DNA from: CAXXOZ01 sp963676435
Lineage (GTDB): Bacteria > Bacillota > Clostridia > Lachnospirales > Lachnospiraceae
DNA: 64,000 bases
NCBI GenBank assembly: GCA_963676435.2
Contig: CAXXOZ010000018.1
Location: 62,001 to 126,000, forward strand
Direction: 5' to 3'
The notes under the pieces are model-generated. The model had not been told where the DNA came from. It was given only the letters and a program-made list of their open reading frames with translations, and searched no databases. Positions 53,721 through 62,918 of the stretch are shown here, piece after piece (position 1 is the stretch's first letter; each line of letters opens with the position of its first letter). The position numbers and the translations under genes are program-made.

Positions 53721-53765
53721 TATCTGATTTACGTGCCGGTGCTTACCGGTGCGTAATATCGGATA
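53721..53765 (+). promoter_or_regulatory. Intra-operon hairpin after the module 3 binding-protein gene
   Basis: TTACGTGCCGGT (53729-53740) pairs with 53745-53756 over 12 bp (two G-T wobbles) around loop GCTT; an outer 7-bp stem, TATCTGA (53721-53727) with TCGGATA (53759-53765), extends it. No T-run follows. It is probably a 3' mRNA stabiliser. Its sequence is unrelated to the module 1 hairpin at the same place. Confidence 0.75.
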
Positions 53766-53781
53766 ATGGAGGCTTGAAGAA

Positions 53782-54783
53782 ATGGAGATGTTTTTAAAAA
53801 TCATAAAAAGAATAGCAGGGACATTAATGCTTCCTGTGGCGATATACATAATTATGTATTTTTTGGCTCAGGCAAATGGTAAGGATTATTTTGGTACCAT
53901 GCAGATGTGGAGGTCATTAATTTTAAATATAGGTGTTGCAGTTACCTGTGCTATGGGAATTGGTCTTCAGTTTAAGTCAGGAAGATTTGATTTTTCAGGT
54001 GGAGCGATAATGCTTTTATCAGGCATAATATCGACAAATTTTGCTAAAGAATTTGGAAACAATTTAATTATATATATAGTTTTAACTATGGTATGTTCAC
54101 TAGTATTTAGTGTTCTTGTTAGTATTTTGTATGTTTATGGAAGAATACCAATAGTTATTACCACAATAGGAATGGCTTTATTATTTGAATCTATAACAGC
54201 AATTATATTTAAAGGAACTGGTATAAATATAGTTGCAAACACAGAGTTAAAAGTTTTTTCAACTTATCCTTTAATTTTAGTTCCGTTATTAATTTGCATA
54301 TTTATTTATTGGCTTTATAGTTATGTAACTGTTACGGGAAAACAGTCTATGCTATTGGCAAAAAATCAGACAGCAGCATTTAATATAGGAATTAATGAAA
54401 AAAGAAATGTGATAATTTCATATGTTTATAGTGGCCTAATATTTGGTCTTGCAACACTGATTTATTCAGGAACAGGGTTACAAAGAGCTTCTTTTTCATC
54501 ACTAACAACAGTTAGTGCGTTATTTTCGAATATACTACCAGTTTTTATTGGTTTGATGTTAATAAAATTTTGTGGAGATACAATAGGAATAATAATTGGT
54601 TCAATAACGTTATCAATTTTGTCCTATGGATTAAAGGCGGTTTTTCAGGAAGAAATGGGAATGGCGGTTTCGGCAGTTATTACAGCTATTTTTATACTAG
54701 CAATAAATGTTGCTTCGGCAAAAGGAGGTACTCTTACCGCCAGGATAAAGAATATATTTAAAAAAAATCTGAGTAACGGTTAG
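53782..54783 (+). CDS. Sugar ABC transporter permease B, module 3
   Basis: The 333-residue permease has about nine membrane segments and the SGRFDFSGGAIMLL loop near residue 67. It is closely similar to the module 2 permease at 43846. It starts at ATG 53782 with TGGAGG before it, and lies 9 bases before the GH3 gene, so transport and glycosidase are one transcript. Confidence 0.9.
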   Translation: MEMFLKIIKRIAGTLMLPVAIYIIMYFLAQANGKDYFGTMQMWRSLILNIGVAVTCAMGIGLQFKSGRFDFSGGAIMLLSGIISTNFAKEFGNNLIIYIVLTMVCSLVFSVLVSILYVYGRIPIVITTIGMALLFESITAIIFKGTGINIVANTELKVFSTYPLILVPLLICIFIYWLYSYVTVTGKQSMLLAKNQTAAFNIGINEKRNVIISYVYSGLIFGLATLIYSGTGLQRASFSSLTTVSALFSNILPVFIGLMLIKFCGDTIGIIIGSITLSILSYGLKAVFQEEMGMAVSAVITAIFILAINVASAKGGTLTARIKNIFKKNLSNG

Positions 54784-54792
54784 GAGACAACG

Positions 54793-56541
54793 ATGGTAGA
54801 TTTTAAACAAAAACCATATTATCTGGGTGACGCTCAAATTAAGTGGGTGGAAGAAACTTTAAATAATATGACTATTGATGAAAAGCTTGGTCAACTAATG
54901 GTTTTGCTAGAAACAAGACCAGTAGTAGATAAAGTAGAAATAAAAAAGAAGTTAGATAGATCGCTACAAGGTGGTCTCCGCTGGCAAGGAGGAGATAAAG
55001 ATACCGTATATAGGCAAAATACTGAGTTTCAAAGAAATTCAAAAGTTCCACTGCTTGTTGCCTGCAACTGTGATGATGGTGGAAGTGGATGTCTGCCTGA
55101 AGGAACTTTTGTTTCAACCGCTGCTGGTGCATTTGCTGGAAGAGATGAAAATACAGCCTATAATATGGGACTAGTTGCATCAAGAGAAGCAACTAGTATA
55201 GCATGTAATTGGATGTTCAATCCTGTAGTTGATATATATATGAACTGGAGAAATACAATTGTAAATACCAGATGTTTTGGTGACGATGCAGCAACTGTCA
55301 TAAAAAATGCAAAAGCATTTATCAGGGGCGTAAAAGATGGAAACAAAAATATGGCAGTTTGCTGTAAACATTTCCCAGGAGATGGTGTCGAGGAATTAGA
55401 TCAACATTTAGTATTAGGTACAAATAATTTGAGCGTATCTGATTGGGAAAATAGTTTTGGCAGAGTATATCGAGAAATGATAGAAGATGGAATTGAAAGT
55501 ATAATGATAGGTCATATTGCCTTTCCAGAAATGACAAGAAAATTAAGACCAGGAATAAAAGACGAGGAAATAATGCCAGCGACGTTGGCTCCAGAAATAT
55601 TAAATGACGTCCTTAGAGACAAAATGGGATTTAATGGAGTTGTTATTACTGATGCAACCCATATGATTGGATTTTCAGCAATTATGAAAAGGGAAGATGC
55701 ACTACCAACAGCGATAGCAAGTGGATGTGATATGCTTCTTTTTGCTAATCATGTAGAAGAAGATATAAAATTTTTAAAGGCTGGAATTTCTAAAGGTATT
55801 TTAACAGAAGACAGAGTTAACGAGGCGGTAAAAAGAGTACTTGCTTTGAAAGCAAAATTAAAACTTAATGAGGAAAATGTGAAAATTCCAAATGAGGAGT
55901 TAAAAAGCAAATGGGTTGGTTGTGAAGAGCATGTTGGATATAGAGTTGAAGCTGCTAATAAGACTATAACATTGGTAAAAGACACAAAGAAATACCTTCC
56001 TTTAGATCCTGTTAAAAAGAAAAAAGTATGGCTTGTTTATGTACAAACGACTCCGAATAGCAAAGACTATAAGGGTGATCCAGTTAAAGGAGTTATAGTA
56101 GAAGAACTGGAAAAAGCAGGGTTCGAAGTCAAACTTGCACCTAATTTCTATGATCTTGAAGTCGAAAATGGACCATCGCCTCAAAATTTGGGAGTTATGA
56201 TGAGTCAGACGACTAGAAAGCAGTTCAAAGAAGAGTATGATGCAGTCATGGTTTTTATAAATATCAAAGGATATGCTCAGGAAAATAATGTTAGACTTCG
56301 TTGGAGTTGTCATCATACGGTTGAATTACCATGGTATATTTCAGAATTACCAACGATTGGAGTAAGCCTTAATTTTACTAATCATTTGATTGACATACCT
56401 CAGATTCACACATTTATTAATGCATATGGAAGTTCAAGGGAACATATATCTGCAACAATAGAAAAAATAATAGGTAAAAGTGAATTTAAAGGCACCCCTA
56501 GCGAAACTGTGTTTTGTGAGCGATGGGATACAAAGTTATAA
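54793..56541 (+). CDS. Glycoside hydrolase family 3, predicted cytoplasmic beta-glucuronidase-like (module 3)
   Basis: The 582-residue enzyme is a full-length paralogue of the module 1 GH3. It has KHFPGDG (192-198), the D203-Q-H205 dyad of the NagZ-type loop and probable nucleophile D287 in VITDATHM, then an alpha/beta domain ending GTPSETVFCERWDTKL. There is no signal peptide. In this module the gene stands between the transporter and uxuA, instead of at the operon end. The link with a complete glucuronate route supports glucuronide cleavage. The fold is certain; the substrate is an inference. Confidence 0.75.
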   Translation: MVDFKQKPYYLGDAQIKWVEETLNNMTIDEKLGQLMVLLETRPVVDKVEIKKKLDRSLQGGLRWQGGDKDTVYRQNTEFQRNSKVPLLVACNCDDGGSGCLPEGTFVSTAAGAFAGRDENTAYNMGLVASREATSIACNWMFNPVVDIYMNWRNTIVNTRCFGDDAATVIKNAKAFIRGVKDGNKNMAVCCKHFPGDGVEELDQHLVLGTNNLSVSDWENSFGRVYREMIEDGIESIMIGHIAFPEMTRKLRPGIKDEEIMPATLAPEILNDVLRDKMGFNGVVITDATHMIGFSAIMKREDALPTAIASGCDMLLFANHVEEDIKFLKAGISKGILTEDRVNEAVKRVLALKAKLKLNEENVKIPNEELKSKWVGCEEHVGYRVEAANKTITLVKDTKKYLPLDPVKKKKVWLVYVQTTPNSKDYKGDPVKGVIVEELEKAGFEVKLAPNFYDLEVENGPSPQNLGVMMSQTTRKQFKEEYDAVMVFINIKGYAQENNVRLRWSCHHTVELPWYISELPTIGVSLNFTNHLIDIPQIHTFINAYGSSREHISATIEKIIGKSEFKGTPSETVFCERWDTKL

Positions 56542-56564
56542 ATTTTGATAAGGAGGTTGCTCGA

Positions 56565-57617
56565 ATGATAATGAGTATGAGATGGTATGGGGATAGTGAT
56601 CCTGTATCTTTAAAATATATATCACAAATACCTGGTATGCACAGCATTGTATCTGCTGTTTATGATGTGAAACCTGGTGAAATTTGGCCAGAAGAAAATA
56701 TTAAAGACATGAAAGAAAAATGCGAAAAAAATAATCTTGTTTTTGATGTAGTTGAAAGTATACCAGTTTCAGAAGATATTAAATTAGGAACTTCAAAAAG
56801 AGATAGTCATATAGAAGTTTACTGTGAAAATATTAGAAGAGTAGCTAAATATGGAGTGAAATGTATTTGCTACAATTTTATGCCTGTTTTTGACTGGACT
56901 AGAACGCAACTTGATAAAGAAGCAAAAGATGGTTCAACAAGTCTTGTAATGTATATGGAACAGTTAGAAGGATTAGATCCATTAAAAGATGATATAGATC
57001 TTCCAGGATGGGACGCCAGTTATTCTAAAGAAGAAATTAAAAATTTACTTATTCAGTATCAGGAACTTGGAGAAGAAGGGTTGTGGGAGAATCTACAATA
57101 TTTCTTAGAAAAAATAATTCCAGTTGCTGAGGAATGTAAAGTGAAAATGGCAATACACCCAGATGATCCTCCATATCCAATTTTTGGACTACCAAGAATT
57201 ATTACATGTGAAGAAAATCTAGATAGATTTTTAAAAATTGTAGATAGTCCATCTAACAGTTTGACTTTCTGTACGGGATCTTTGGGTTCTGGACTTACAA
57301 ACGATATTACTAAGATGGTGGATAAATATAGCGGCATGAATAGAATAGCTTTTATGCATATTAGAAATGTAAAACTTTATGAAGATGGTTCTTTTGAGGA
57401 AACTGCTCATTTAACATCTGCTGGTTCTGTAGATATTTATAAGATTGTTGAAGTTCTTGTTAAAAACAATTTTGACGGATATGTACGTCCAGATCATGGT
57501 CGTATGATTTGGGGAGAAACAGGTAAACCAGGATATGGATTATATGACAGAGCATTGGGAGCAGCTTATATAAATGGTCTTTTTGAAGCGTGCGAAAAAT
57601 GTAAAGGAGACAAATAG
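56565..57617 (+). CDS. uxuA: Mannonate dehydratase (module 3)
   Basis: The 350-residue paralogue of 22112-23167 keeps all marks: MRWYGDSDPVSL, CICYNFMPVFDWTRT, MAIHPDDP and YVRPDHGRMIWGE. It converts D-mannonate to KDG. I start at ATG 56565, 8 bases after AAGGAGG (56550-56556); the frame from 56523 adds 14 residues that overlap the GH3 gene. Confidence 0.95.
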   Translation: MIMSMRWYGDSDPVSLKYISQIPGMHSIVSAVYDVKPGEIWPEENIKDMKEKCEKNNLVFDVVESIPVSEDIKLGTSKRDSHIEVYCENIRRVAKYGVKCICYNFMPVFDWTRTQLDKEAKDGSTSLVMYMEQLEGLDPLKDDIDLPGWDASYSKEEIKNLLIQYQELGEEGLWENLQYFLEKIIPVAEECKVKMAIHPDDPPYPIFGLPRIITCEENLDRFLKIVDSPSNSLTFCTGSLGSGLTNDITKMVDKYSGMNRIAFMHIRNVKLYEDGSFEETAHLTSAGSVDIYKIVEVLVKNNFDGYVRPDHGRMIWGETGKPGYGLYDRALGAAYINGLFEACEKCKGDK

Positions 57618-57618
57618 T

Positions 57619-58470
57619 ATGAAGAAAAATTTTTTAGATACTGATTTAACAGATAAAGTAGTTGTAATAACAGGCGCTGGTGGTGTTCTATGCGGATACT
57701 TTGCGGAAGTAATCGCACGAGCAGGTGGAAAAGTAGCTCTTTTAGACAGAAATCTTGAATCTGCCCAGAAAAAAGCTGATGAAATAATTTTAGAAGGTGG
57801 AATCGCTAAGGCTTTTTCATGTGATGTTCTTAGTAAAGAAATATGCATTGAAGTAGCTAAGGAAGTAGAAAAAGACCTTGGTAGCTGCGATATTTTGATT
57901 AATGGTGCAGGTGGAAATAATCCACGAGCTACTACTGATAAAGAGTACTATGAAGAAGGAGATTTAGATTCTGAAACTATTTCATTCTTCGATCTTGAAG
58001 CAAGCGGTGTAGAATTTGTTTTTAACTTAAATTTTCTTGGAACTTTAATTCCAACACAGGCTTTTGCTGCTCAAATGTTAGGAAAAGAAGGATGTAGTAT
58101 TATAAATATAAGTAGTATGAATGCGTACAGACCGTTGACAAAAATACCTGCCTACAGTGGAGCAAAGTCTGCAATAAGTAACTTTACTCAGTGGTTAGCT
58201 GTTCATTTCTCAAAAGAAAGAATAAGAGTTAATGCAATTGCACCTGGGTTTTTTAGCACAAAGCAGAATGCAGCATTATTATTTAATGATGATGGTACAC
58301 CTAAAGAGAGAACAGGAAAAATCCTATCAGCTACACCAATGGGAAGATTTGGTGAAACAGATGAATTACAGGGTGCTCTGTTATTTTTAGTTAATAATAA
58401 GGCAGCAAGTTTTATTACAGGTGTCTGTATACCGATAGATGGTGGATTCTCAGCATATTCGGGGGTGTAG
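57619..58470 (+). CDS. uxuB: SDR-type D-mannonate oxidoreductase (fructuronate reductase), module 3
   Basis: The 283-residue short-chain dehydrogenase has TGAGGVLCG, ILINGAGGNNPRATTDKEY, INISSMNAY and YSGAK, in the same positions as the module 1 paralogue. It reduces D-fructuronate to D-mannonate with NAD(P)H. AAAGGAGA lies before the ATG at 57619, which comes 1 base after the uxuA stop; the longer frame from 57574 overlaps uxuA. Confidence 0.9.
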   Translation: MKKNFLDTDLTDKVVVITGAGGVLCGYFAEVIARAGGKVALLDRNLESAQKKADEIILEGGIAKAFSCDVLSKEICIEVAKEVEKDLGSCDILINGAGGNNPRATTDKEYYEEGDLDSETISFFDLEASGVEFVFNLNFLGTLIPTQAFAAQMLGKEGCSIINISSMNAYRPLTKIPAYSGAKSAISNFTQWLAVHFSKERIRVNAIAPGFFSTKQNAALLFNDDGTPKERTGKILSATPMGRFGETDELQGALLFLVNNKAASFITGVCIPIDGGFSAYSGV

Positions 58471-58473
58471 TCT

Positions 58474-59109
58474 ATGGATAAAGATAGATTATCTAGAAAA
58501 CTAGTTGAATATAAAATTGTTCCTGTTGTTGTTTTAGAAGAACCTGAAAAGGCAGCAAATCTTGCCAAAGCTTTGGTTAAAGGCGGATTACCTATTGCGG
58601 AAATAACCTTTAGGACAGAAGGTGCGGATAAAGCAATCAAAATAATGAAAACCAATTTTCCTGAGATGCTTGTCGGAGCAGGAACCGTTTTAAGTATTGA
58701 ACAGGTTGATAAAGCGGTCTTGGCCGGTGCGGAGTTTGTTGTAAGTCCGGGTTTTAACCCGAAAGTTGTAAAATACTGTACCGAAAATAATATAAATATA
58801 ATCCCGGGATGTTTAAATCCAACTGACATTGAAATGGCACTTGATATGGGGATTACTACAATTAAATTCTTTCCGGCAGAGGCAGCTGGTGGTATAAAGA
58901 TGATAAAAGCAATGTCTGATCCTTATCAAATGATTAGATTTATGCCAACAGGTGGTATTAATACAGGTAATATTAAGGATTACCTTGAATGTAAGAATGT
59001 AGTTGCATGCGGAGGCAGCTGGATAACAGATAAAAAGCTTATAAAAGCAAATGATTATGAAAAAATAACAAGCTTAGCTAAAGAAGCAGTGTTATTGGTT
59101 AAGGAGTAA
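58474..59109 (+). CDS. eda: KDPG aldolase, module 3
   Basis: The 211-residue class I aldolase has EITFRTEGA (catalytic Glu and Arg), IKFFPAEAAGG (Schiff-base Lys) and FMPTGGIN. It is a full-length paralogue of 24020-24655, cleaving KDPG to pyruvate and glyceraldehyde 3-phosphate. It follows uxuB by 3 bases and precedes uxaC by 4. Confidence 0.92.
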   Translation: MDKDRLSRKLVEYKIVPVVVLEEPEKAANLAKALVKGGLPIAEITFRTEGADKAIKIMKTNFPEMLVGAGTVLSIEQVDKAVLAGAEFVVSPGFNPKVVKYCTENNINIIPGCLNPTDIEMALDMGITTIKFFPAEAAGGIKMIKAMSDPYQMIRFMPTGGINTGNIKDYLECKNVVACGGSWITDKKLIKANDYEKITSLAKEAVLLVKE

Positions 59110-59113
59110 TTGT

Positions 59114-60508
59114 ATGAAGGACTTTATTGATGACAATTTTCTATTAAAAACAAATACGGCAATAGAATTGTACCACGAGTATGGAAAAAACATGCCAATA
59201 GTTGATTATCACTGTCATATTTCTCCAAAGGAAATTGCTGAGAATAAAAGTTTTGAAAATATTACTGAAATATGGTTAAGACATGACCATTATAAGTGGC
59301 GATTAATGCGTTCAAATGGTATGCCAGAGTATTATATAACGGGAGAAGCATCAGATTATGATAAGTTTTATAAGTGGATAGAGACATTGGAAAAAGCAAT
59401 TGGAAACCCTCTATACCATTGGAGTCATTTGGAAATAAAAAGATTTTTTGGATATGAAAAACCTTTGACCAAGGAAACAACTCAAGAAGTTTGGGATTTT
59501 TGCAACGAGAAGTTAAAAAACATGAAGGCAAGAGACTTTATTACACTTGCAGATGTTAACTACATATGTACTACTGATGATCCAATTGATGATCTAGAGT
59601 GGCATGAACAAATAAGGACAGATAAAGATTTTGACGTTAAAGTTCTACCGACATTTAGACCAGATAAGGCATTAGATTTTGAAAATGAGAAATATCTTGA
59701 ATACATTGAAAAACTTGGAAAAGTTTCTGGAATTGATATTAAAAACTTTTCTGATTGGAAGGAAGCAATTGTTAATAGGATTGATTTTTTTTGGATAAGA
59801 GGATGTGTTATAAGTGATCATGGGTTGGGAGAGATAATGTTCAACCTGACAACTGAAGAAGAAATCGAAAAAATATTTGAAAAAAGAATATCAGGAAAAT
59901 TAGTTTGTGATACAGAGTTATCAAAATTAAAAACAGCAGGATTATTATTTTTTGCAGAGGAATATCATAAAAGAAATTGGACAATGCAAATACACTATGG
60001 TGTGATAAGAAATAATAATAAGAAAATGTTCGAAATTTTAGGTCCAGACTCAGGATACGATTGTATTGGTGATAATGTAAATATTACTAATTTTATTAAA
60101 ATAATGAACTGTTTAGAAATCAGAAATTGTTTACCAAAAACTATTTTTTATTCATTGAATCCAAATGATAATTATTCAATAGAAGCTGCTATTGGGTGTT
60201 TTCAAGATAATGAAAAACCATCAAAACTACAGCACGGCGTAGCATGGTGGGTTAATGATCATAAGATTGAAATAAGAAAACAATTAACATCTTTGGCAAG
60301 TCAGGGAATGCTTTGTCACAGCGTTGGAATGCTAACGGATTCAAGAAGTTTTCTTTCATATGTTAGACATGAATATTATAGAAGAATTTTTTGTGATTAT
60401 ATAGGTGATTTAGTTGAGGAAGGAGAATTTCCATATAACAAAGCTATACTAAAGGAAATCGTAGAAGGAGTTTTTTATAAAAATGCTATAAATTACTTTG
60501 AATTTTAA
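59114..60508 (+). CDS. uxaC: Glucuronate (uronate) isomerase, module 3
   Basis: The 464-residue UxaC has the metal motif VDYHCHISP, TTDDPIDDLEWHEQ, RPDKALDF, SDHGLGE and GMLTDSRSFLSYVRHEYYRR. It isomerises D-glucuronate to D-fructuronate. It diverges more from its paralogue in the middle (about 195-330) than at the active-site motifs. AAGGAG precedes the ATG. Confidence 0.95.
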   Translation: MKDFIDDNFLLKTNTAIELYHEYGKNMPIVDYHCHISPKEIAENKSFENITEIWLRHDHYKWRLMRSNGMPEYYITGEASDYDKFYKWIETLEKAIGNPLYHWSHLEIKRFFGYEKPLTKETTQEVWDFCNEKLKNMKARDFITLADVNYICTTDDPIDDLEWHEQIRTDKDFDVKVLPTFRPDKALDFENEKYLEYIEKLGKVSGIDIKNFSDWKEAIVNRIDFFWIRGCVISDHGLGEIMFNLTTEEEIEKIFEKRISGKLVCDTELSKLKTAGLLFFAEEYHKRNWTMQIHYGVIRNNNKKMFEILGPDSGYDCIGDNVNITNFIKIMNCLEIRNCLPKTIFYSLNPNDNYSIEAAIGCFQDNEKPSKLQHGVAWWVNDHKIEIRKQLTSLASQGMLCHSVGMLTDSRSFLSYVRHEYYRRIFCDYIGDLVEEGEFPYNKAILKEIVEGVFYKNAINYFEF

Positions 60509-60525
60509 TAAAAGAGGTATTAATT

Positions 60526-61350
60526 GTGGATAATAAAAAAGATTATTTATTTTGTGTAGATTCTGACGGTTGCGTAATCGATGGGATGAAAGTAAAGCAT
60601 GTGGAATGCTTTGGACCAAGTCTTGTAGAAGAATGGGAATTAGATACTAATTCGGAAGAGATTCTTAGATATTGGAATAAAATAAATTTATACTCTATGA
60701 CAAGAGGAATAAATAGGTTCAAGGGACTTTTAAATACTCTTGAATATATAAACGAAAAAGGATATTTAGAAATTGACACTAATGCTTTAAAAGAGTGGAT
60801 AGAAATAACAAAAGAACTTTCGGCAGCGAGTTTAAAAAATGCAATTCAGGAAAATGATAATGAACTTTTAAAAAAGGCTTTGAGCTGGTCTGATAGGGTC
60901 AATGAAAAAGTTAATAGCTTATCTGAAGATAAGAAAAAACCTTTTTGGGGAGTTTCTGATATTCTTAGTAAGTTTTCCATGTTTGCAGATATAGCCGTGG
61001 TTTCTTCAGCAAACTTAGAAGCGGTAGAAGATGAATGGAAAAAAAATGAACTTTTAAAAAATGTTAAATATATTATGACTCAAGAAAAAGGAAGTAAAAA
61101 AGAGTGCATTTTAGAGCTACTGGAAAGTGGATATGAAAGTGGTAAAACTATAATGGTTGGAGATGCACCAGGTGATATTCAGGCGGCAAAGGATGCAGGT
61201 GTATTGTATTATCCTATATTACCAGAAAAAGAAATTGGTTCATGGAATCGTTTAGAAAGAATAGTCTTTGGTAAATTTCTGAAGGGAAATTATAACAAAG
61301 AATTAATTGAAAAATATGAAAATGAGTTCTTAGAGAGTTTGAAGAACTAA
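60526..61350 (+). CDS. HAD-superfamily phosphatase, module 3
   Basis: The 274-residue paralogue of 26070-26891 has motif I CVDSDGC, motif II VSSANLEAV and motif IV MVGDAPGDIQAA. It starts at GTG with AGAGG ahead and ends the module 3 operon, just before a strong terminator. Its retention beside both glucuronate operons argues for a pathway-related substrate, which the sequence does not reveal. Confidence 0.8.
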   Translation: MDNKKDYLFCVDSDGCVIDGMKVKHVECFGPSLVEEWELDTNSEEILRYWNKINLYSMTRGINRFKGLLNTLEYINEKGYLEIDTNALKEWIEITKELSAASLKNAIQENDNELLKKALSWSDRVNEKVNSLSEDKKKPFWGVSDILSKFSMFADIAVVSSANLEAVEDEWKKNELLKNVKYIMTQEKGSKKECILELLESGYESGKTIMVGDAPGDIQAAKDAGVLYYPILPEKEIGSWNRLERIVFGKFLKGNYNKELIEKYENEFLESLKN

Positions 61351-61386
61351 TGCAACATTCTCTCCTATTTTGCAAGATTTATAAAA

Positions 61387-61422
61387 AATAAAAACAGCAA
61401 AAATTGCTGTTTTTATTTTTTT
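61387..61422 (+). terminator. Terminator of the module 3 operon
   Basis: AATAAAAACAGCAA (61387-61400) pairs perfectly over 14 bp with TTGCTGTTTTTATT (61404-61417), followed by TTTTT. Confidence 0.9.
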
Positions 61423-61460
61423 CTCAAAGTGTTAAAATGTAAGCATTAGGAGGTATACTG

Positions 61461-62375
61461 ATGAAAAATATAAAAGAAATATATCTTGCAGGTGGGTGCT
61501 TCTGGGGCACCGAAAAATTTTTGTCTCTGATATATGGTGTAGAAGAAACAACAGTAGGGTATGCAAATGGTTTAACCCAAAATCCTACATATGAAGAAGT
61601 GTGCAATAAAAGCACAGGCCATGCAGAAGCAGTTAAAGTAGCTTATGACTCTGAAAAAATCACTTTGAATAAGATATTAGAACTTTTTTTTGAAACTATA
61701 GATCCGACTTCATTAAATAGACAGGGTAATGATATAGGAACCCAATATAGAACGGGTATTTATTATGTAGAAGATGAAGACTTAAATGTTATAGAGAACG
61801 AAATTAATAAGCTTAAAGAACAGTATTCAAGACCCGTTGTAATAGAGATTGAAAAATTAGATAATTTTTATAAGGCAGAGGAATATCATCAGAAATATTT
61901 AGAAAGAAACCCTGGTGGATATTGTCATATAAGTATAGAAGATTTTAAAAAAGCTAAAACAGGAAACTTAGACCTTACTAAACTGCAATATGAAGTTACA
62001 CAGAATGCCGCAACAGAACCTCCATTTAACAATAAATATTATAATAACTATAAAAAGGGTATATATGTAGATATTATTTCAGGAGAACCCCTTTTTCTTT
62101 CTACGGACAAGTTTGAATCAGAATGTGGGTGGCCTAGTTTTTCAAAACCTATTAACCAAGATATGATTAGAGAAATTGATGATTATTCCCATGGTATGAT
62201 AAGAACAGAGGTTAGAGGTAAAAATTCAGACTCTCATTTGGGACATGTTTTTAATGACGGTCCAATTGAAACAGGAGGATTAAGGTATTGTATTAATAGT
62301 GCTTCTCTAAAATTTATTCCAGCAGAAGAAATGGAAAAAGAAGGATATAGTTATCTTTTGGAATATTTAGAATAG
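61461..62375 (+). CDS. msrAB: Fused peptide methionine sulfoxide reductase MsrA-MsrB
   Basis: The 304-residue fusion has an MsrA domain (1-155; AGGCFWGTEKF with catalytic C13, then GNDIGTQYRTGIYY and the QKYLERNPGGYC end) and an MsrB domain (about 175-304; CGWPSFSKPI, DSHLGHVFNDGP and RYCINSASLKF with catalytic C277). It repairs both the S and R forms of oxidised methionine using reduced thioredoxin. MsrB lacks the zinc CxxC pairs of some relatives. It is a single-gene unit. AGGAGG precedes the ATG. Confidence 0.96.
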   Translation: MKNIKEIYLAGGCFWGTEKFLSLIYGVEETTVGYANGLTQNPTYEEVCNKSTGHAEAVKVAYDSEKITLNKILELFFETIDPTSLNRQGNDIGTQYRTGIYYVEDEDLNVIENEINKLKEQYSRPVVIEIEKLDNFYKAEEYHQKYLERNPGGYCHISIEDFKKAKTGNLDLTKLQYEVTQNAATEPPFNNKYYNNYKKGIYVDIISGEPLFLSTDKFESECGWPSFSKPINQDMIREIDDYSHGMIRTEVRGKNSDSHLGHVFNDGPIETGGLRYCINSASLKFIPAEEMEKEGYSYLLEYLE

Positions 62376-62441
62376 AAGTCTATATACACTAAAAACTAAA
62401 AATGTTATAATTTAAAAAACACTATTTAAGGAGGTATTTAA

Positions 62442-62816
62442 ATGCATAAATTTTTTGTATGTAAACACTGTGGAAATCTTGTAGGAATGATTTTTAATTC
62501 AGGAGTACCTATGGTTTGTTGTGGAGAAAACATGACAGAATTAGTACCAAATACCACTGACGCTGCTCAGGAAAAACATGTTCCCGTTGTAACGGTAGAA
62601 GGAAACAAAGTAACTGTAGAAGTTGGATCAGTAGCTCATCCAATGGAAGAAGCACATTATATTCAGTGGATATATCTTCAGACTGAAAAAGGTGGACAAA
62701 GAAAATCTTTAAACCCTGGCGACGGGCCAAAAGCAGTTTTTGAATTGATAGATGATAAAGCTGAAGCAGCACTTGCGTATTGCAACTTACACGGTTTGTG
62801 GAAGGCAGATATTTAG
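62442..62816 (+). CDS. dfx: Desulfoferrodoxin / superoxide reductase (2Fe-SOR type)
   Basis: The 124-residue protein has an N-terminal desulforedoxin-like iron site (C7-x2-C10 with C26-C27) and a C-terminal SOR domain with iron ligands H46 (EKHVP), H66, H72, C114 and H117 (CNLHG). It reduces superoxide to hydrogen peroxide without oxygen release, typical of strict anaerobes. TATAAT at 62406-62411 is the likely -10 box, and AAGGAGG precedes the ATG. It stands with MsrAB as an oxidative-stress group. Confidence 0.95.
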   Translation: MHKFFVCKHCGNLVGMIFNSGVPMVCCGENMTELVPNTTDAAQEKHVPVVTVEGNKVTVEVGSVAHPMEEAHYIQWIYLQTEKGGQRKSLNPGDGPKAVFELIDDKAEAALAYCNLHGLWKADI

Positions 62817-62826
62817 AGAAAAGATT

Positions 62827-62858
62827 AAAGCTCTTTGGTAACTCCATTGAGCTTTTTT
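62827..62858 (+). terminator. Terminator of the superoxide reductase gene
   Basis: AAAGCTC (62827-62833) pairs with GAGCTTT (62849-62855), with inner TGG/CCA pairs, and runs into TTTTTT. Confidence 0.75.
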
Positions 62859-62918
62859 AATATAAAAGGAATTTTATATGAAATTATAAATTGGTATAAT
62901 AAATAGAGGAGAACTAAA

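Noticed and set aside
16337..61350. Possibility that the carbohydrate region is a mobile element
   Set aside because: No integrase, transposase, tRNA gene or flanking repeat was found; the repetition is explained by gene duplication.
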